In this document: in pieces, positions 1 through 8,935 of the stretch
Layout of the letters: each line of letters begins with the position of its first letter
Position numbering within the stretch: the first letter of the stretch is position 1
NCBI RefSeq assembly: GCF_007830335.1
Contig: NZ_VLKU01000008.1
Location: 62,001-126,000, forward strand
Length of the DNA stretch: 64,000 bases
Source: Paracoccus sulfuroxidans
GTDB taxonomy: Bacteria; Pseudomonadota; Alphaproteobacteria; Rhodobacterales; Rhodobacteraceae
Direction of reading: 5' to 3'
Made by a program: the position numbers and the translations under genes
Notes under the pieces: model-generated
What the model saw: only the letters and a program-made list of their open reading frames with translations
Database searches by the model: none
What the model was told of the DNA's origin: nothing

Positions 1-197
1 CGGTCCAACCATTCAGAGATGCGGGGGTCGGTCCGTCGCTCGTGCAGCACGCCCTCGATCGCGGCCATCTCTTCGGCGCGCTGCTCGGTCGCGCCGCGCG
101 GCATGACGGTTTCCTGATCCCAGCCCAGCCGCTCGGCGATCGAGGACAACGCCTCGGTCTGACGCTGGAACGCGAGAAGCGATTCAAATGCCGTCAT
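1..197 (-). CDS. M32 family metallocarboxypeptidase (Taq-type), N-terminal part
   Basis: Only the first 65 codons are inside the window; the gene runs off its left edge. The reading begins MTAFESLLAFQRQ and contains GWDQETVMPRGATEQRAEE at about residues 25-43, matching the N-terminal WDQE-MP-GA-E-RA block typical of M32 carboxypeptidases (carboxypeptidase Taq family, cytosolic zinc exopeptidases that remove C-terminal residues). The catalytic HExxH would lie outside the window. Its ATG overlaps the TGA of ctaA as ATGA, so it is probably translated from the same transcript. The family call rests on this short block only. Confidence 0.75.
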   Translation of the reverse strand, partial: MTAFESLLAFQRQTEALSSIAERLGWDQETVMPRGATEQRAEEMAAIEGVLHERRTDPRISEWLD

Positions 198-1339
198 CTG
201 ACAGTCCCCCTGACCGAGGTTTCATAAGGATAGCGGGCGTTGTGGCGCGCGCGCAGGATCAGGGTAAAGAGTGCGACAGCACCGACCTGATGCGCAAGGG
301 CCAGCGGCAGGGGCGAGAGATGCAGGACGTTCATAACGCCCAGAAGAACCTGAACGGCGACCGCTGCCAGCATCACGGTATAGGCTCCGCGCGTCACCGG
401 ATGCGGCGAACGGCGCGAACGACGCCAGACCACCACGGCGAAGATCGCCACCAGATAGCCGCACATGCGGTGGATGAACTGCACAAGCGCGGGGTTTTCG
501 AAGAAATTGCGCCAGCCGAGCGCCGGATCCCAGATCGTGTCGGGGATCCAGTAGCCGCCCATCGTCGGCCAGCCAGGAAACTGGCGTCCCGCATCGATCC
601 CGGCGACCAGCGCGCCCAGCAGGATCTGCAGGAAGGTCAGATGCATAAGCCCGGTGGTCATCGAAAAAAGCTTCGGCTCTCCGGCGCGGCGGGCGCGCAT
701 CATCTGTGCCTCGGTCCGCGCGAGCGACATCACATACCAGGCGATCAGGCCCAGAATGGCAAAGGCCAGGCCCAGATGAGTTGCCAGCCGGTAGGAGGCC
801 ACGCGAACCATCTCTCCCGACAGGCCCGAATGCACCATCCACCAACCGATGGCGCCCTGCGCACCGCCCAAGCCGCCCAGCAGCAGCAGCCTCGGCACCC
901 AGCCTGTGGGCAGGCGACGGGTCAGCCAGAAAAACAGGAAGCCAAGCGCCCAGACCATGCCGATCAGGCGGCCCAACAGGCGGTGCGACCACTCCCAAAG
1001 ATAGATCGTCTTGAACTCGGAAAGCGCCATCTCGGGATTGACCAGACGGAACTGCGGGATCTGCTGGTACTTGTCGAATTCGGCCTGCCATGCGGCGGCG
1101 TTCATCGGGGGGATGGCGCCGGTCACGGGCTTCCACTCGGTGATCGACAGGCCCGAGCCCGTTAGCCGCGTCGCCCCGCCAAGCGCGATCATTGCCGCCA
1201 CCAGCACAAACAGCACGACCAGCCAGACGCGGATCGCCCCACGGGCACCGCGATGCCCCGCATCGATCATGCCGCCGGTCGGCGCCGCAGGTGCAGGAGA
1301 GTTTTCGGTGACATCCTGAAAGACAGGTCGCTTGGCCAT
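194..1339 (-). CDS. ctaA: Heme A synthase (COX15/CtaA family)
   Basis: Converts heme O to heme A for aa3-type cytochrome c oxidase in the inner membrane. The 381-residue product has about eight hydrophobic segments and the family's conserved histidines, in WEWSHRLLGRLIG, in the LATHLGLA helix, in FIHRMCGY and in LAHQVGA, which are the heme-ligand candidates. The GGATRLTGSGLSITEWKPV block near the N terminus is characteristic of COX15. I chose the ATG at 1339 (MAKRPVF), preceded by GGAAG; an in-frame start 18 codons upstream has no clear ribosome site. It lies downstream of the trmJ-like gene and overlaps the M32 peptidase start. Confidence 0.93.
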   Translation of the reverse strand: MAKRPVFQDVTENSPAPAAPTGGMIDAGHRGARGAIRVWLVVLFVLVAAMIALGGATRLTGSGLSITEWKPVTGAIPPMNAAAWQAEFDKYQQIPQFRLVNPEMALSEFKTIYLWEWSHRLLGRLIGMVWALGFLFFWLTRRLPTGWVPRLLLLGGLGGAQGAIGWWMVHSGLSGEMVRVASYRLATHLGLAFAILGLIAWYVMSLARTEAQMMRARRAGEPKLFSMTTGLMHLTFLQILLGALVAGIDAGRQFPGWPTMGGYWIPDTIWDPALGWRNFFENPALVQFIHRMCGYLVAIFAVVVWRRSRRSPHPVTRGAYTVMLAAVAVQVLLGVMNVLHLSPLPLALAHQVGAVALFTLILRARHNARYPYETSVRGTVR

Positions 1340-1389
1340 CTGGCTTCCTTTCCGATCGGCCGCGACCTTCGCGCGGACCGGTACAAATA

Positions 1390-2118
1390 TCAATCGCGGC
1401 GAATCAGCTGGCGCAACATGCCGTGGAAGATGCGCGTGTCGGCCCGGGTCAACGGTAGGCGCGCCCAGAGATTGCGCAGCGTCAGCTTCATCGATGAGGC
1501 CTTCTCGGCCGGGAAGAAGAAACCGGCGTCAGTCAGCCGCTCCTCCCAGTGATCGGCCAGCTTCTCGATCTCGATACGGGTGGCGGGCGCCTCGCCATCC
1601 GGGCGGCGGCCATGCGGGGCGGGTTCGAGCGGCAGAGTCTCGCGTGCCCATTCATAGCCTGAGAGCAGCACGGCCTGCGCGAGGTTCAGTGAAGGGAAAT
1701 CGGGGTTCACGGGAACGGTGATGATCGCATTCGCCCGGGCGACGTCATCGTTCTCAAGCCCCGCCCGCTCGGGCCCGAAGATGATGGCGACCCGGCCGCC
1801 GTCTGCGACGCGCGCCCGCGCGTCTGACATGGCGGTTGCCGGCGTCAGCACGGGTTTCGTCAACTCGCGCCCGCGCGCGGTCGTGGCATATGCGTAGTCG
1901 ATGTCGGCCATCGCCTCGGCCAGCGTGGGAAAGACGCGCGCACGATCCAGGACCTGCCCGGCCGCACCCGAGGCCATGGCAACCGCATTGGGGTTGGGCC
2001 AGCCATCGCGAGGTGCGACAAGCCGCATATCCGTCAGGCCGAAATTCAGCATGGCGCGGGCGGCCGCGCCGATGTTCTGGCCCATCTGGGGGCGGACAAG
2101 GATGATCGCGGGTTCCAT
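1390..2118 (-). CDS. trmJ: tRNA (cytidine/uridine-2'-O-)-methyltransferase, TrmJ-like SPOUT family
   Basis: SPOUT-fold, AdoMet-dependent 2'-O-methyltransferase; TrmJ enzymes modify position 32 of tRNA. Residues 4-35 hold the N-terminal motif (ILVRPQMGQNIGAAARAML), residues 112-121 IIFGPERAGL and residues 136-151 PVNPDFPSLNLAQAV, together the trefoil-knot cofactor site. The product is 242 residues, normal for TrmJ. The ATG at 2118 is preferred over one 22 codons upstream because homology to the family begins there and AAGG precedes it. A sister SPOUT enzyme cannot be excluded, but the NP-FPSLNLAQAV block favours TrmJ. Confidence 0.85.
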   Translation of the reverse strand: MEPAIILVRPQMGQNIGAAARAMLNFGLTDMRLVAPRDGWPNPNAVAMASGAAGQVLDRARVFPTLAEAMADIDYAYATTARGRELTKPVLTPATAMSDARARVADGGRVAIIFGPERAGLENDDVARANAIITVPVNPDFPSLNLAQAVLLSGYEWARETLPLEPAPHGRRPDGEAPATRIEIEKLADHWEERLTDAGFFFPAEKASSMKLTLRNLWARLPLTRADTRIFHGMLRQLIRRD

Positions 2119-2201
2119 CCGCGCGGCCTTACCCCTTGCAACTGCCACTGGCAAGGTTCCGCGCGCTGCGCTATCAGCGGGCAAAGCGAAGGAAAAATGT
2201 C

Positions 2202-2813
2202 ATGTCGGATCAGCAGAACGCCCCGCAACTCTATCTGATCACCCCCGTCGGAGCCTCCACCGTGACCTTCGCGCCGCTTCTGGCCGATATCCTGGACAGG
2301 TTTCCCGTGGCCTGCCTGAGACTGCCGGGCGCTGGCGACGAGGACGCCCTGGGTCGGCAGGCGGATCAGATCCGCGACATCGCCCATGCCCGCGACGTCG
2401 CTGTGGTGATCGAGGATCACGTCCAGCTGGCACTGCGCCATGGCCTTGACGGCGTCCATCTGACCAAAGGCTCGCGCAAGGTCCGCGACCTGCGCAAGGA
2501 TCTGGGTGCGGATGCAATCATCGGCGCCTATTGCGGCAACTCGCGCCACGAGGGCATCAATGCCGCTGAGGCCGGTGCGGATTACGTCAGTTTCGGTCCC
2601 TGCGGCCAGTCGACGCTGGGCCATGGCGAGGTTGCCGAGCTTGAGTTGTTCTCATGGTGGTCCGAAATGATCGAGGTCCCGGTCATTGCCGAAGGCGCGC
2701 TGACGCCGGCGCTGATCGCCTCGGTGACCCCGGTCACTGATTTCATCGCTTTGGGTCCAGAGATCTGGGCGGCCGACGATCCTACAGAAACCTTGGCGCA
2801 ACTCTGGCGCTGA
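2202..2813 (+). CDS. Thiamine phosphate synthase family protein (ThiE-like)
   Basis: A TIM-barrel protein of 203 residues related to ThiE, which joins HMP-pyrophosphate and thiazole phosphate. Residues 71-88 (EDHVQLALRHGLDGVHLT) align with the ThiE VNDR...GADGVHLGQ block, and residues 107-133 include a serine-histidine and GADYVSFGP resembling the phosphate-binding end. The usual VND and GVHLGQ signatures are altered (IED, GVHLTKG), so it may be a divergent or non-canonical member. The ATG at 2202 has GAAGGA upstream. It stands alone between trmJ (divergent) and guaA, not in a thiamine operon. Confidence 0.7.
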   Translation: MSDQQNAPQLYLITPVGASTVTFAPLLADILDRFPVACLRLPGAGDEDALGRQADQIRDIAHARDVAVVIEDHVQLALRHGLDGVHLTKGSRKVRDLRKDLGADAIIGAYCGNSRHEGINAAEAGADYVSFGPCGQSTLGHGEVAELELFSWWSEMIEVPVIAEGALTPALIASVTPVTDFIALGPEIWAADDPTETLAQLWR

Positions 2814-2825
2814 CTGCAAAAAGAA

Positions 2826-2914
2826 GAATGGGTATTTAGGCAACGAAGAAGAGTTCCGGACCTCGCCCTCGACTGACAGGCTGATGATCTTCTCTGTTGT
2901 TCAAATACCCATTC
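2826..2914. repeat. Inverted pair of a dispersed intergenic repeat upstream of guaA
   Basis: The 27-nt arm at 2826-2852 and the complement of 2888-2914 agree at most positions (shared core GAATGGGTATTT...CAAC...AGAAGA), giving arms around a 35-nt loop. A third copy lies at 40303-40327. The pair sits between the ThiE-like gene and guaA, so it could act as a transcription stop, an mRNA stabiliser or a guaA leader structure. It is probably a lineage-specific intergenic repeat; no function is shown. Confidence 0.7.
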
Positions 2915-2978
2915 GACAGCGCATCCGGAACAACCCTCACCCCTTGCAGAGCCATCTGAGCCAGCTTAAAGCCTTGCC

Positions 2979-4538
2979 ATGACACAGCACCAGCGCCTTC
3001 TTATCGTCGATTTCGGTTCTCAGGTGACGCAGCTCATCGCGCGCCGCCTTCGTGAGTTGAACGTCTATTGCGAAATCCATCCGTTCAATGTGGTGGATGA
3101 CGCATTCCTCAAGGATTTTGCGCCGCAGGCGATCATCCTGTCGGGCAGCCCTGCATCGGTGACCGAGGAGAGCTCTCCCCGTGTGCCGCAGCTTCTGTTC
3201 CAGATGAACCTGCCCGTCTTCGGGATCTGCTATGGCCAGCAGCTCATGATGGAGCAGCTGGGCGGCAAGGTCGAAGCCGGTCACCATGCGGAATATGGGC
3301 GCGCATTTGTCACGCCAGCAGACGGGCATCAGGACGACGGTATTTTTGCGGGCATCTTCACCGATGGGCGCGAGGAAGTCTGGATGAGCCATGGCGACCG
3401 CGTCACCGCGCTCGCACCCGGCTTTACTGTCATCGGCACCAGCCCCAACGCGCCTTTTGCGATGATCGCCGATGAGGCGCGGGGCTTTTACGGCGTGCAA
3501 TTCCACCCCGAGGTGCATCACACGCCGAACGGCCGCCGCCTGCTGGAGAACTTCGTTCGCATGGCAGGCTTCACCGGCGACTGGACCATGGCCAGCTACA
3601 AGGATGAGGCGATCCGCAAGATCCGCGAGCAGGTCGGCAACAAGCGCGTGATCTGCGGTCTTTCGGGCGGCGTCGACAGCTCGGTTGCAGCCGTGCTGAT
3701 CCATGAGGCGATCGGCGACCAGCTGACCTGCGTCTTCGTCGATCACGGCCTGATGCGCCTGAATGAGGCCGATGAAGTCGTCAGCATGTTCCGCGACAAC
3801 TTCAACATCCCGCTGATCCATGCCAATGAATCGGACCTGTTCCTGAACGCGCTTGAAGGCGTCTCGGACCCCGAGGTCAAGCGCAAGACCATCGGCAAGC
3901 TGTTCATCGACGTCTTCCAGAAATACGCCAACGAAATCGAGGGCGCTGAATTCCTCGCCCAAGGCACGCTTTATCCTGACGTGATCGAGTCGGTCTCGTT
4001 CAGCGGCGGGCCTTCGGTCACGATCAAGTCGCACCACAATGTCGGCGGCCTGCCCGAAAAAATGGGGCTGAAGCTGGTCGAGCCGCTGCGTGAGCTTTTC
4101 AAGGATGAGGTTCGCGCTCTGGGCCGCGAGCTTGGCCTGCCCGAGCAGTTCATCGGTCGCCATCCCTTCCCCGGACCGGGTCTGGCGATCCGCTGCCCGG
4201 GCGAGATCACCCGCGAAAAGCTGGACATCCTGCGCAAGGCTGATGCGGTCTATATCGACCAGATCCGCAAGCACGGGCTTTATGACGAGATCTGGCAGGC
4301 CTTTGTCGCCATTCTGCCGGTGAAGACCGTGGGCGTCATGGGCGATGGCCGGACCTACGACTATGCCTGCGCGCTGCGGGCGGTGACCTCGGTCGATGGC
4401 ATGACGGCAGATTACTATCCCTATTCGCACGAGTTCCTGGGCGAAACCGCCACGCGGATCATCAATGAAGTCAAAGGCATCAACCGGGTGACCTATGATA
4501 TCACCTCGAAGCCGCCGGGCACGATCGAGTGGGAATGA
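2979..4538 (+). CDS. guaA: GMP synthase (glutamine-hydrolysing)
   Basis: Last step of GMP synthesis: XMP, glutamine and ATP to GMP. The 519 residues contain a class I glutamine amidotransferase domain (about 8-200) with the nucleophile Cys84 in FGICYGQQ and the catalytic histidine/glutamate in VQFHPEV, then an ATP-pyrophosphatase domain with the P-loop [13 protein letters not shown], and the dimerisation domain ending KPPGTIEWE, the standard GuaA C terminus. Length and order are canonical. It is monocistronic, with an inverted repeat upstream and a hairpin terminator downstream. Confidence 0.98.
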   Translation: MTQHQRLLIVDFGSQVTQLIARRLRELNVYCEIHPFNVVDDAFLKDFAPQAIILSGSPASVTEESSPRVPQLLFQMNLPVFGICYGQQLMMEQLGGKVEAGHHAEYGRAFVTPADGHQDDGIFAGIFTDGREEVWMSHGDRVTALAPGFTVIGTSPNAPFAMIADEARGFYGVQFHPEVHHTPNGRRLLENFVRMAGFTGDWTMASYKDEAIRKIREQVGNKRVICGLSGGVDSSVAAVLIHEAIGDQLTCVFVDHGLMRLNEADEVVSMFRDNFNIPLIHANESDLFLNALEGVSDPEVKRKTIGKLFIDVFQKYANEIEGAEFLAQGTLYPDVIESVSFSGGPSVTIKSHHNVGGLPEKMGLKLVEPLRELFKDEVRALGRELGLPEQFIGRHPFPGPGLAIRCPGEITREKLDILRKADAVYIDQIRKHGLYDEIWQAFVAILPVKTVGVMGDGRTYDYACALRAVTSVDGMTADYYPYSHEFLGETATRIINEVKGINRVTYDITSKPPGTIEWE

Positions 4539-4569
4539 CCTGCCCCACATAGGCTGGACACGATACAAG

Positions 4570-4608
4570 CGGGGATGCGGCCATTGGGCGCGTCCCCGTT
4601 TCCTTTTT
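4570..4608 (+). terminator. Rho-independent terminator after guaA
   Basis: A 10-bp stem (CGGGGATGCG with CGCGTCCCCG, one G:U pair) is followed by TTTCCTTTTT, 32 nt after the guaA stop codon. Confidence 0.8.
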
Positions 4609-4689
4609 CCGGGGTCAGCATTTTGGGGCTCTTTCAGCGGCGGCCAAGCTGTGAAAGGCTGGACCCGCCTAGCACGAACGGAAGACATC

Positions 4690-5502
4690 ATGAGCTGCGC
4701 CTGCGGACATCACCACGATCATCACGCCGCCCCGATCATCACCGGCGGCAAACCGGTCGAGCTGCCCCGGCCCCTGATCCATGTCAGCGGTCAGCTGATC
4801 TGTCAGGACATGGGCCAGATGCTGCTGGCGATGGAGCTTCTGCCCGAGCATGTCGCGCTGTCGCGTGCCGAGCCGGGCTGCGTGCGCTTCGATCTGCGGC
4901 AGGAGGACGATCCGCTGGTCTGGCAGCTGGACGAGTTATTCACCGATGAGGACGCCTTCGCGGCCCATCAGGCGCGCAATGCCGCCAGCCGCTGGGGGAA
5001 GGAAAGCGCCGGGATCGCCCGTGATCTGCACCGCGAAAGCGTCGTGCCCCGGATCCGGCCCGAGGTGAAGCAGGATCGTGCCGGGATTGCCGCACTTCTG
5101 ACGGCGGCCTTCGGCGGTCAGGATGAGGCGAAGCTGGTCGATCTGCTGCGTGAAGATGGCGATCTGGCGCTGTCACTGGTCGCAGATGCAGCGGGCACCG
5201 TCGTCGGGCATGTGGCACTGTCGCCGCTAAAGGCCGAGGGGCCTGCGCTGGCACTGGCCCCCGTGGCGGTGCATCCGGCCCTGCATGGGTTGGGCATTGG
5301 CGCGGCGCTGGTCAGGGCAGCGCTGGAGGCGATCCCGGACCATACCATCGTCGTTTTGGGCGACCCCAGCTATTACAACCGCTTCGGTTTTGCCCCGGCG
5401 GATCTGGCCTCGCCCTATGCCGGGCCGCATCTGATGGCGCTTGGTCCGGGTCTGGCGGCGGGAAGCCACATCGCGCATGCGAAGGCCTTCGCGGCGCTTT
5501 AG
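4690..5502 (+). CDS. Fusion protein: quinol-monooxygenase-like (ABM) domain plus GNAT N-acetyltransferase
   Basis: A 270-residue protein beginning with a His/Cys-rich stretch (CACGHHHDHH) that looks able to bind metal. Residues about 27-115 resemble the antibiotic-biosynthesis monooxygenase/YgiN fold (HVSGQLICQDMGQMLLAMEL...SRAEPGCVRFDL...DEDAFAAHQ). Residues about 120-270 are a YhbS-type GNAT domain: RPEVKQDRAGIAALLTAAFGG, the acetyl-CoA loop LAPVAVHPALHGLGIGAAL, and VVLGDPSYYNRFGF. The start at 4690 has GGAAG upstream, and the longer reading into the guaA terminator is rejected. It follows the guaA terminator, so it probably has its own promoter. Substrates are unknown. Confidence 0.8.
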   Translation: MSCACGHHHDHHAAPIITGGKPVELPRPLIHVSGQLICQDMGQMLLAMELLPEHVALSRAEPGCVRFDLRQEDDPLVWQLDELFTDEDAFAAHQARNAASRWGKESAGIARDLHRESVVPRIRPEVKQDRAGIAALLTAAFGGQDEAKLVDLLREDGDLALSLVADAAGTVVGHVALSPLKAEGPALALAPVAVHPALHGLGIGAALVRAALEAIPDHTIVVLGDPSYYNRFGFAPADLASPYAGPHLMALGPGLAAGSHIAHAKAFAAL

Positions 5503-5533
5503 GCCCGCTACACGCCATATTCGGAGGAAGATG

Positions 5534-5555
5534 AAGGGGCCCTATTCGGCCCCTT
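5534..5555. terminator. Shared hairpin between convergent GNAT-fusion and corC genes
   Basis: AAGGGGCC, a 6-nt loop and GGCCCCTT form a perfect 8-bp stem that overlaps the corC stop codon and lies 31 nt after the stop of the plus-strand fusion gene. It can serve both convergent genes. Confidence 0.75.
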
Positions 5556-6459
5556 TGCCCTGCGCTTCGGGGAAACGCATCCGGACCAGATTGATCCGGC
5601 GCGAGTCCGCGTCGACGACCTCGAACTTGACGCCGCTCTGATGGGTGATGACCTCGCCCAACACCGGCACGCGACCGGTTAGCATGAAGAGAAGACCGCC
5701 CAGAGTGTCGATCTCATCCTCTTCCTCATCGGTGGCAAGGCGTTGGCCGGTCGCGGCCTCGACCTCGACCAGAGGGGCGCGCGCCTGCACCAGCCATTGG
5801 CCCGGCGCTTCGCTGACCCACATGTCGTTGCCGACCTCGTCATGCTCGTCTTCGATCTGGCCGATGACCTGTTCGATCAGGTCCTCGATGGTCACCAACC
5901 CGTCGACCCCGCCATATTCGTCGATGACCATGGCCATATGGATGCGCTTTTGCTGCATCTGCTGCAGCAGCACGCCAATCGGCATCGAGGGCGGCACGTA
6001 AAGCAAGGGGCGCAGCATCGGGCGCAGCGCAAACTCGGTGGGCGTGTCGACCCCGAAGCCGTATTTCAGCGCGAGGTCCTTCAGAAGGATCAGGCCCAGA
6101 GGGGTGTCGAGGCTGCCGCGATAGACGGGAATGCGGGAAAACCCGTGTTCGTTGAAAAGTTCGACCAGTTCCGACAGCTCGGTCTCGACCGAGGTGGCGA
6201 CGATCTCGGCCTTGGGAACCGCCACGTCATCGACGCGCAAACGGCTGAGGTTGATCATCCCCAGCTTATGCTGTGGGGCTATGTCGTCGTCCTGAGCGGA
6301 ATTGCCCGCCTCATCCGAATCGCCCCCGCCGAATGCGCCGAAAATGCGCTCCAGCAGGCCCCGCGATTGCGGAAGGTCGCGTCCATCCCCTGCCACCCCA
6401 TCGGCCCAGCTGGCGGGGTCGGCGGAAACGGACGTGTCAGGACTTCGGTCTTTGTTCAT
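5542..6459 (-). CDS. corC: CBS-domain transporter-associated protein, CorC/YbeX (hemolysin C) family
   Basis: A soluble 305-residue protein with two CBS domains (about 75-200: VPKAEIVATSVETELSELVELF and MAMVIDEYGGVDGLVTIEDLIEQVIG) and a C-terminal CorC/HlyC domain (about 220-300: DTLGGLLFMLTGRVPVLGEV). The family is implicated in magnesium/cobalt efflux and ribosome-linked functions; the exact role is unsettled. Its ATG overlaps the ybeY TGA (ATGA), completing the classic phoH(ybeZ)-ybeY-ybeX operon. The first 65 residues are a polar, probably disordered extension. Confidence 0.92.
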   Translation of the reverse strand: MNKDRSPDTSVSADPASWADGVAGDGRDLPQSRGLLERIFGAFGGGDSDEAGNSAQDDDIAPQHKLGMINLSRLRVDDVAVPKAEIVATSVETELSELVELFNEHGFSRIPVYRGSLDTPLGLILLKDLALKYGFGVDTPTEFALRPMLRPLLYVPPSMPIGVLLQQMQQKRIHMAMVIDEYGGVDGLVTIEDLIEQVIGQIEDEHDEVGNDMWVSEAPGQWLVQARAPLVEVEAATGQRLATDEEEDEIDTLGGLLFMLTGRVPVLGEVITHQSGVKFEVVDADSRRINLVRMRFPEAQGKGAE

Positions 6460-6968
6460 AGCTCATGTTCCAGATAGGGGTCGGGAATGCCAAGCTTGCC
6501 AAGGATGGAACGCTCGGCATCTTCCATGGTTTCGGCGTCCAGATCATCGACGTGATCATAGCCCGCAAGATGCAGGGTCGCATGCACCAGAAGATGGGTC
6601 ACGTGATCGGCGAAAGGCTTTTTCTGGGCATCCGCTTCGCGCTTGCTGGTGTCATAGGATATCGCAATATCGCCCAGCTCGTCCACATCCGGCAGTGACG
6701 GAGGAACGCCGGGCGCGCGGGCGTCGAACTCGATCGCAGGCCAGGAAAGGACGTTGGTCGGGCGGGGCTTGCCCCGGAATTCCTCATTCAACTCCGAGAT
6801 CCGGGCGTCATCGCAGCCCATGACGACGATCTGGAAGTCGTGAAGGTCCAGCCATTCGCCCACGGCGCGGGCGGCACGCTCGGCCAGCGTGACAAGTCCG
6901 GCATCCAGCCAGCGATCATCCTCGATGACGATATCGACGATTTCGGCGGGGCTGATCACCTCAGTCAT
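6456..6968 (-). CDS. ybeY: rRNA maturation RNase YbeY
   Basis: A metal-dependent endoribonuclease for 16S rRNA 3'-end maturation and ribosome quality control. The 170-residue product has the zinc motif HATLHLAGYDH (His129, His133, His139) and the LNEEFRGKPRPTNVLSWP segment typical of YbeY. The ATG at 6968 is used because the longer reading extends without homology into phoH; this start overlaps the phoH stop by 8 nt. Downstream it overlaps corC. Confidence 0.95.
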   Translation of the reverse strand: MTEVISPAEIVDIVIEDDRWLDAGLVTLAERAARAVGEWLDLHDFQIVVMGCDDARISELNEEFRGKPRPTNVLSWPAIEFDARAPGVPPSLPDVDELGDIAISYDTSKREADAQKKPFADHVTHLLVHATLHLAGYDHVDDLDAETMEDAERSILGKLGIPDPYLEHEL

Positions 6969-8058
6969 TGTTGCGCCCCTCGCCGTTTTCCCGGGGCGTG
7001 CGGCGTGGGACGCGCTGGCCCCGGTCGTCCGGAGCCTCGCCCCGCGCCAGCGCGGCGGCATCCTCGGCGTCATAGGCCTCGATGATGCGGGCCACCAGCG
7101 TGTGACGCACGACGTCCTTGGCAGTGAAATAGCTGAAGCTGATCCCCTTGATATCCTTCAGGATCCGCTCGGCATCGACCAGACCGGAATGCACGCCGCG
7201 CGGCAGGTCGATCTGGGTGCGGTCGCCGGTGATGACCATGCGCGAGCCCTCGCCCAGACGGGTCAGGAACATCTTCATCTGCATGGTGGTGGCGTTCTGC
7301 GCCTCGTCCAGAACGACGAAGGCGTTGGTCAGCGTGCGCCCGCGCATGAAGGCCAGCGGCGCGATTTCGATGCGCTTTTCCTCCATCAGCTTCTGCATCT
7401 GCTTCGAGGGCAGGAAATCGTTCAGCGCATCGTAAAGCGGCTGCATATAGGGGTCGACTTTTTCCTTCATGTCGCCGGGCAGGAAGCCCAAACGCTCGCC
7501 CGCCTCGACGGCGGGGCGCGACAGGATGATCTTGTCGACATGGCCGCCGATCAGCATGGTGACGCCGGTCGCGACCGCCAGATAGGTCTTGCCGGTGCCG
7601 GCCGGGCCGATGCCGAAGGCAAGCTCATTGGCGAAAAGGCTGCGGACGTAGTCTTTCTGCGCCTCGGTGCGCGGCTCGACGGTTTTCTTCCGGGTGCGCA
7701 GCTCGATCGGGCCCTGCTGGAACATCTCAAGCTGTTCGGCAGGGCTTGGCGCGTCATTGGCAACCTCGGTCCCCATGCGCAGACCGGCCTCGACCTCGGC
7801 CATCTCAACCGGACGGCCCTGCTCCAGCCGGGCGTAAAGCCCGCGCAGGATCTGCGCGGCCTCAGCCTGCGCGTCGGGGGCGCCGACGACCGACAGAAGG
7901 TTGCCGCGGCGCAGGATATGCACCGACAGCGCCTCCTCGATTCGGGCGAGGTGGCGGTCATGCGGGCCGCAGAGATCGATCAACAGCCTGTTGTCAGGGA
8001 ATTCCAGCAGCGTTTCGCCGGGAGCAGCGGTCGCGGGGGGCGTCGGGTTCAGACCCAA
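6961..8058 (-). CDS. phoH: PhoH family ATPase (PhoH/YbeZ)
   Basis: A cytosolic nucleotide-binding protein linked with YbeY in RNA metabolism. The 365 residues contain Walker A GPAGTGKT at 151-158, the block LSRPAVEAGERLGFLPGDM, and Walker B VVLDEAQN near residue 250, followed by TGDRTQIDLP. The start codon is TTG at 8058 (GGT CTG AAC next), with GGAGAAG six bases upstream; no ATG is well placed. It is the first gene of a phoH-ybeY-corC operon whose promoter must lie in 8059-8182. The C-terminal 30 residues are charged and low complexity. Confidence 0.95.
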   Translation of the reverse strand: MGLNPTPPATAAPGETLLEFPDNRLLIDLCGPHDRHLARIEEALSVHILRRGNLLSVVGAPDAQAEAAQILRGLYARLEQGRPVEMAEVEAGLRMGTEVANDAPSPAEQLEMFQQGPIELRTRKKTVEPRTEAQKDYVRSLFANELAFGIGPAGTGKTYLAVATGVTMLIGGHVDKIILSRPAVEAGERLGFLPGDMKEKVDPYMQPLYDALNDFLPSKQMQKLMEEKRIEIAPLAFMRGRTLTNAFVVLDEAQNATTMQMKMFLTRLGEGSRMVITGDRTQIDLPRGVHSGLVDAERILKDIKGISFSYFTAKDVVRHTLVARIIEAYDAEDAAALARGEAPDDRGQRVPRRTPRENGEGRNND

Positions 8059-8182
8059 GTTCTTCTCCGGTCAGGGCGGGCGAGGTGCACCCATGGTTGC
8101 AAGATGGTGGCAATTGCACAAGAGGTTGCGTCTGCCTGATGTGAATGTAAGCGCGCGATGGCCGAAAATACAGGCAATCCGG

Positions 8183-8935
8183 TCATCCGGGTTCGGTATT
8201 CCGGGCCATCGGGCGGGCCCGTCCGGCGATGAAATCGCGCAGATAGTCGTCCTTCGCGTCGTCCATGCGCGCCACCGGCCCCTGCCAGCGAATCTGCCCG
8301 TGATCCAGCAGCGCCACGCGGTCGGCAATCGTGCGGACGGAGGTCATGTCATGGGTGATGGTGATCGCGCTGACGCCGCTTTCGTCCAGAATGCTGCGGA
8401 TCAGTTCATTGATGGTGGCGGCGCGGATCGGGTCGAGGCCGGTCGTCGGCTCATCAAAGAAGATCACCTTCGGCGAGGCGGCGATGGCGCGCGCAAGGCC
8501 TGCGCGCTTGCGCATCCCGCCTGAAAGCTCGGCCGGAAACAGGTCCGCAACCTCGGGGCCAAGGCCCACGCGGTCGAGCTTCTCGATGGCCAGTGCGCGC
8601 GCTTTGGCGGCGGGCATCCGGCCCAGCAGGCGGAAGGCCACGTTGCGCCAGATGGGCAGGCTGTCAAACAGCGCGGCGTTCTGGAAGAGCATGCCGAAAC
8701 TGTCCATGAAATCATCGCGCACCCTGCCCTGCATGGGCTTGGCGCGGCAAAGGACCTGACCGCTGTCCAGCGTCTCCAGCCCCAGAATCGCGCGCAGAAG
8801 GACGGATTTTCCACTGCCCGAACCGCCGATGACGACCAGGCTTTCTCCCTCGGCCAGGTCAAGGTCCAGCCCGGCCAGCACCTGCTTGCTGCCAAAGGAC
8901 TTGCGGGCCCCGCGAACGGAAATCAGCGCGCTCAT
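8183..8935 (-). CDS. mlaF: ABC transporter ATP-binding protein, MlaF-type
   Basis: ATPase of an Mla-type system for phospholipid transport between outer and inner membrane. The 250 residues show Walker A GGSGSGKS at 37-44, the signature LSGGMRKRAGLARAIA near 140, and Walker B VIFFDEPTTGLDP. The ATG at 8935 overlaps the mlaE stop (ATGA); the longer reading to 9142 is the antisense-like extension into mlaE and is rejected. No MlaD, MlaC or MlaB gene follows within the window: the operon ends here and the next upstream gene is alr. Confidence 0.9.
   Translation of the reverse strand: MSALISVRGARKSFGSKQVLAGLDLDLAEGESLVVIGGSGSGKSVLLRAILGLETLDSGQVLCRAKPMQGRVRDDFMDSFGMLFQNAALFDSLPIWRNVAFRLLGRMPAAKARALAIEKLDRVGLGPEVADLFPAELSGGMRKRAGLARAIAASPKVIFFDEPTTGLDPIRAATINELIRSILDESGVSAITITHDMTSVRTIADRVALLDHGQIRWQGPVARMDDAKDDYLRDFIAGRARPMARNTEPG

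Noticed and set aside
2937-4691. 584-codon open frame antisense to guaA
   Set aside because: High third-position GC leaves long open frames opposite real genes; no motif or ribosome site and full overlap with a certain guaA.
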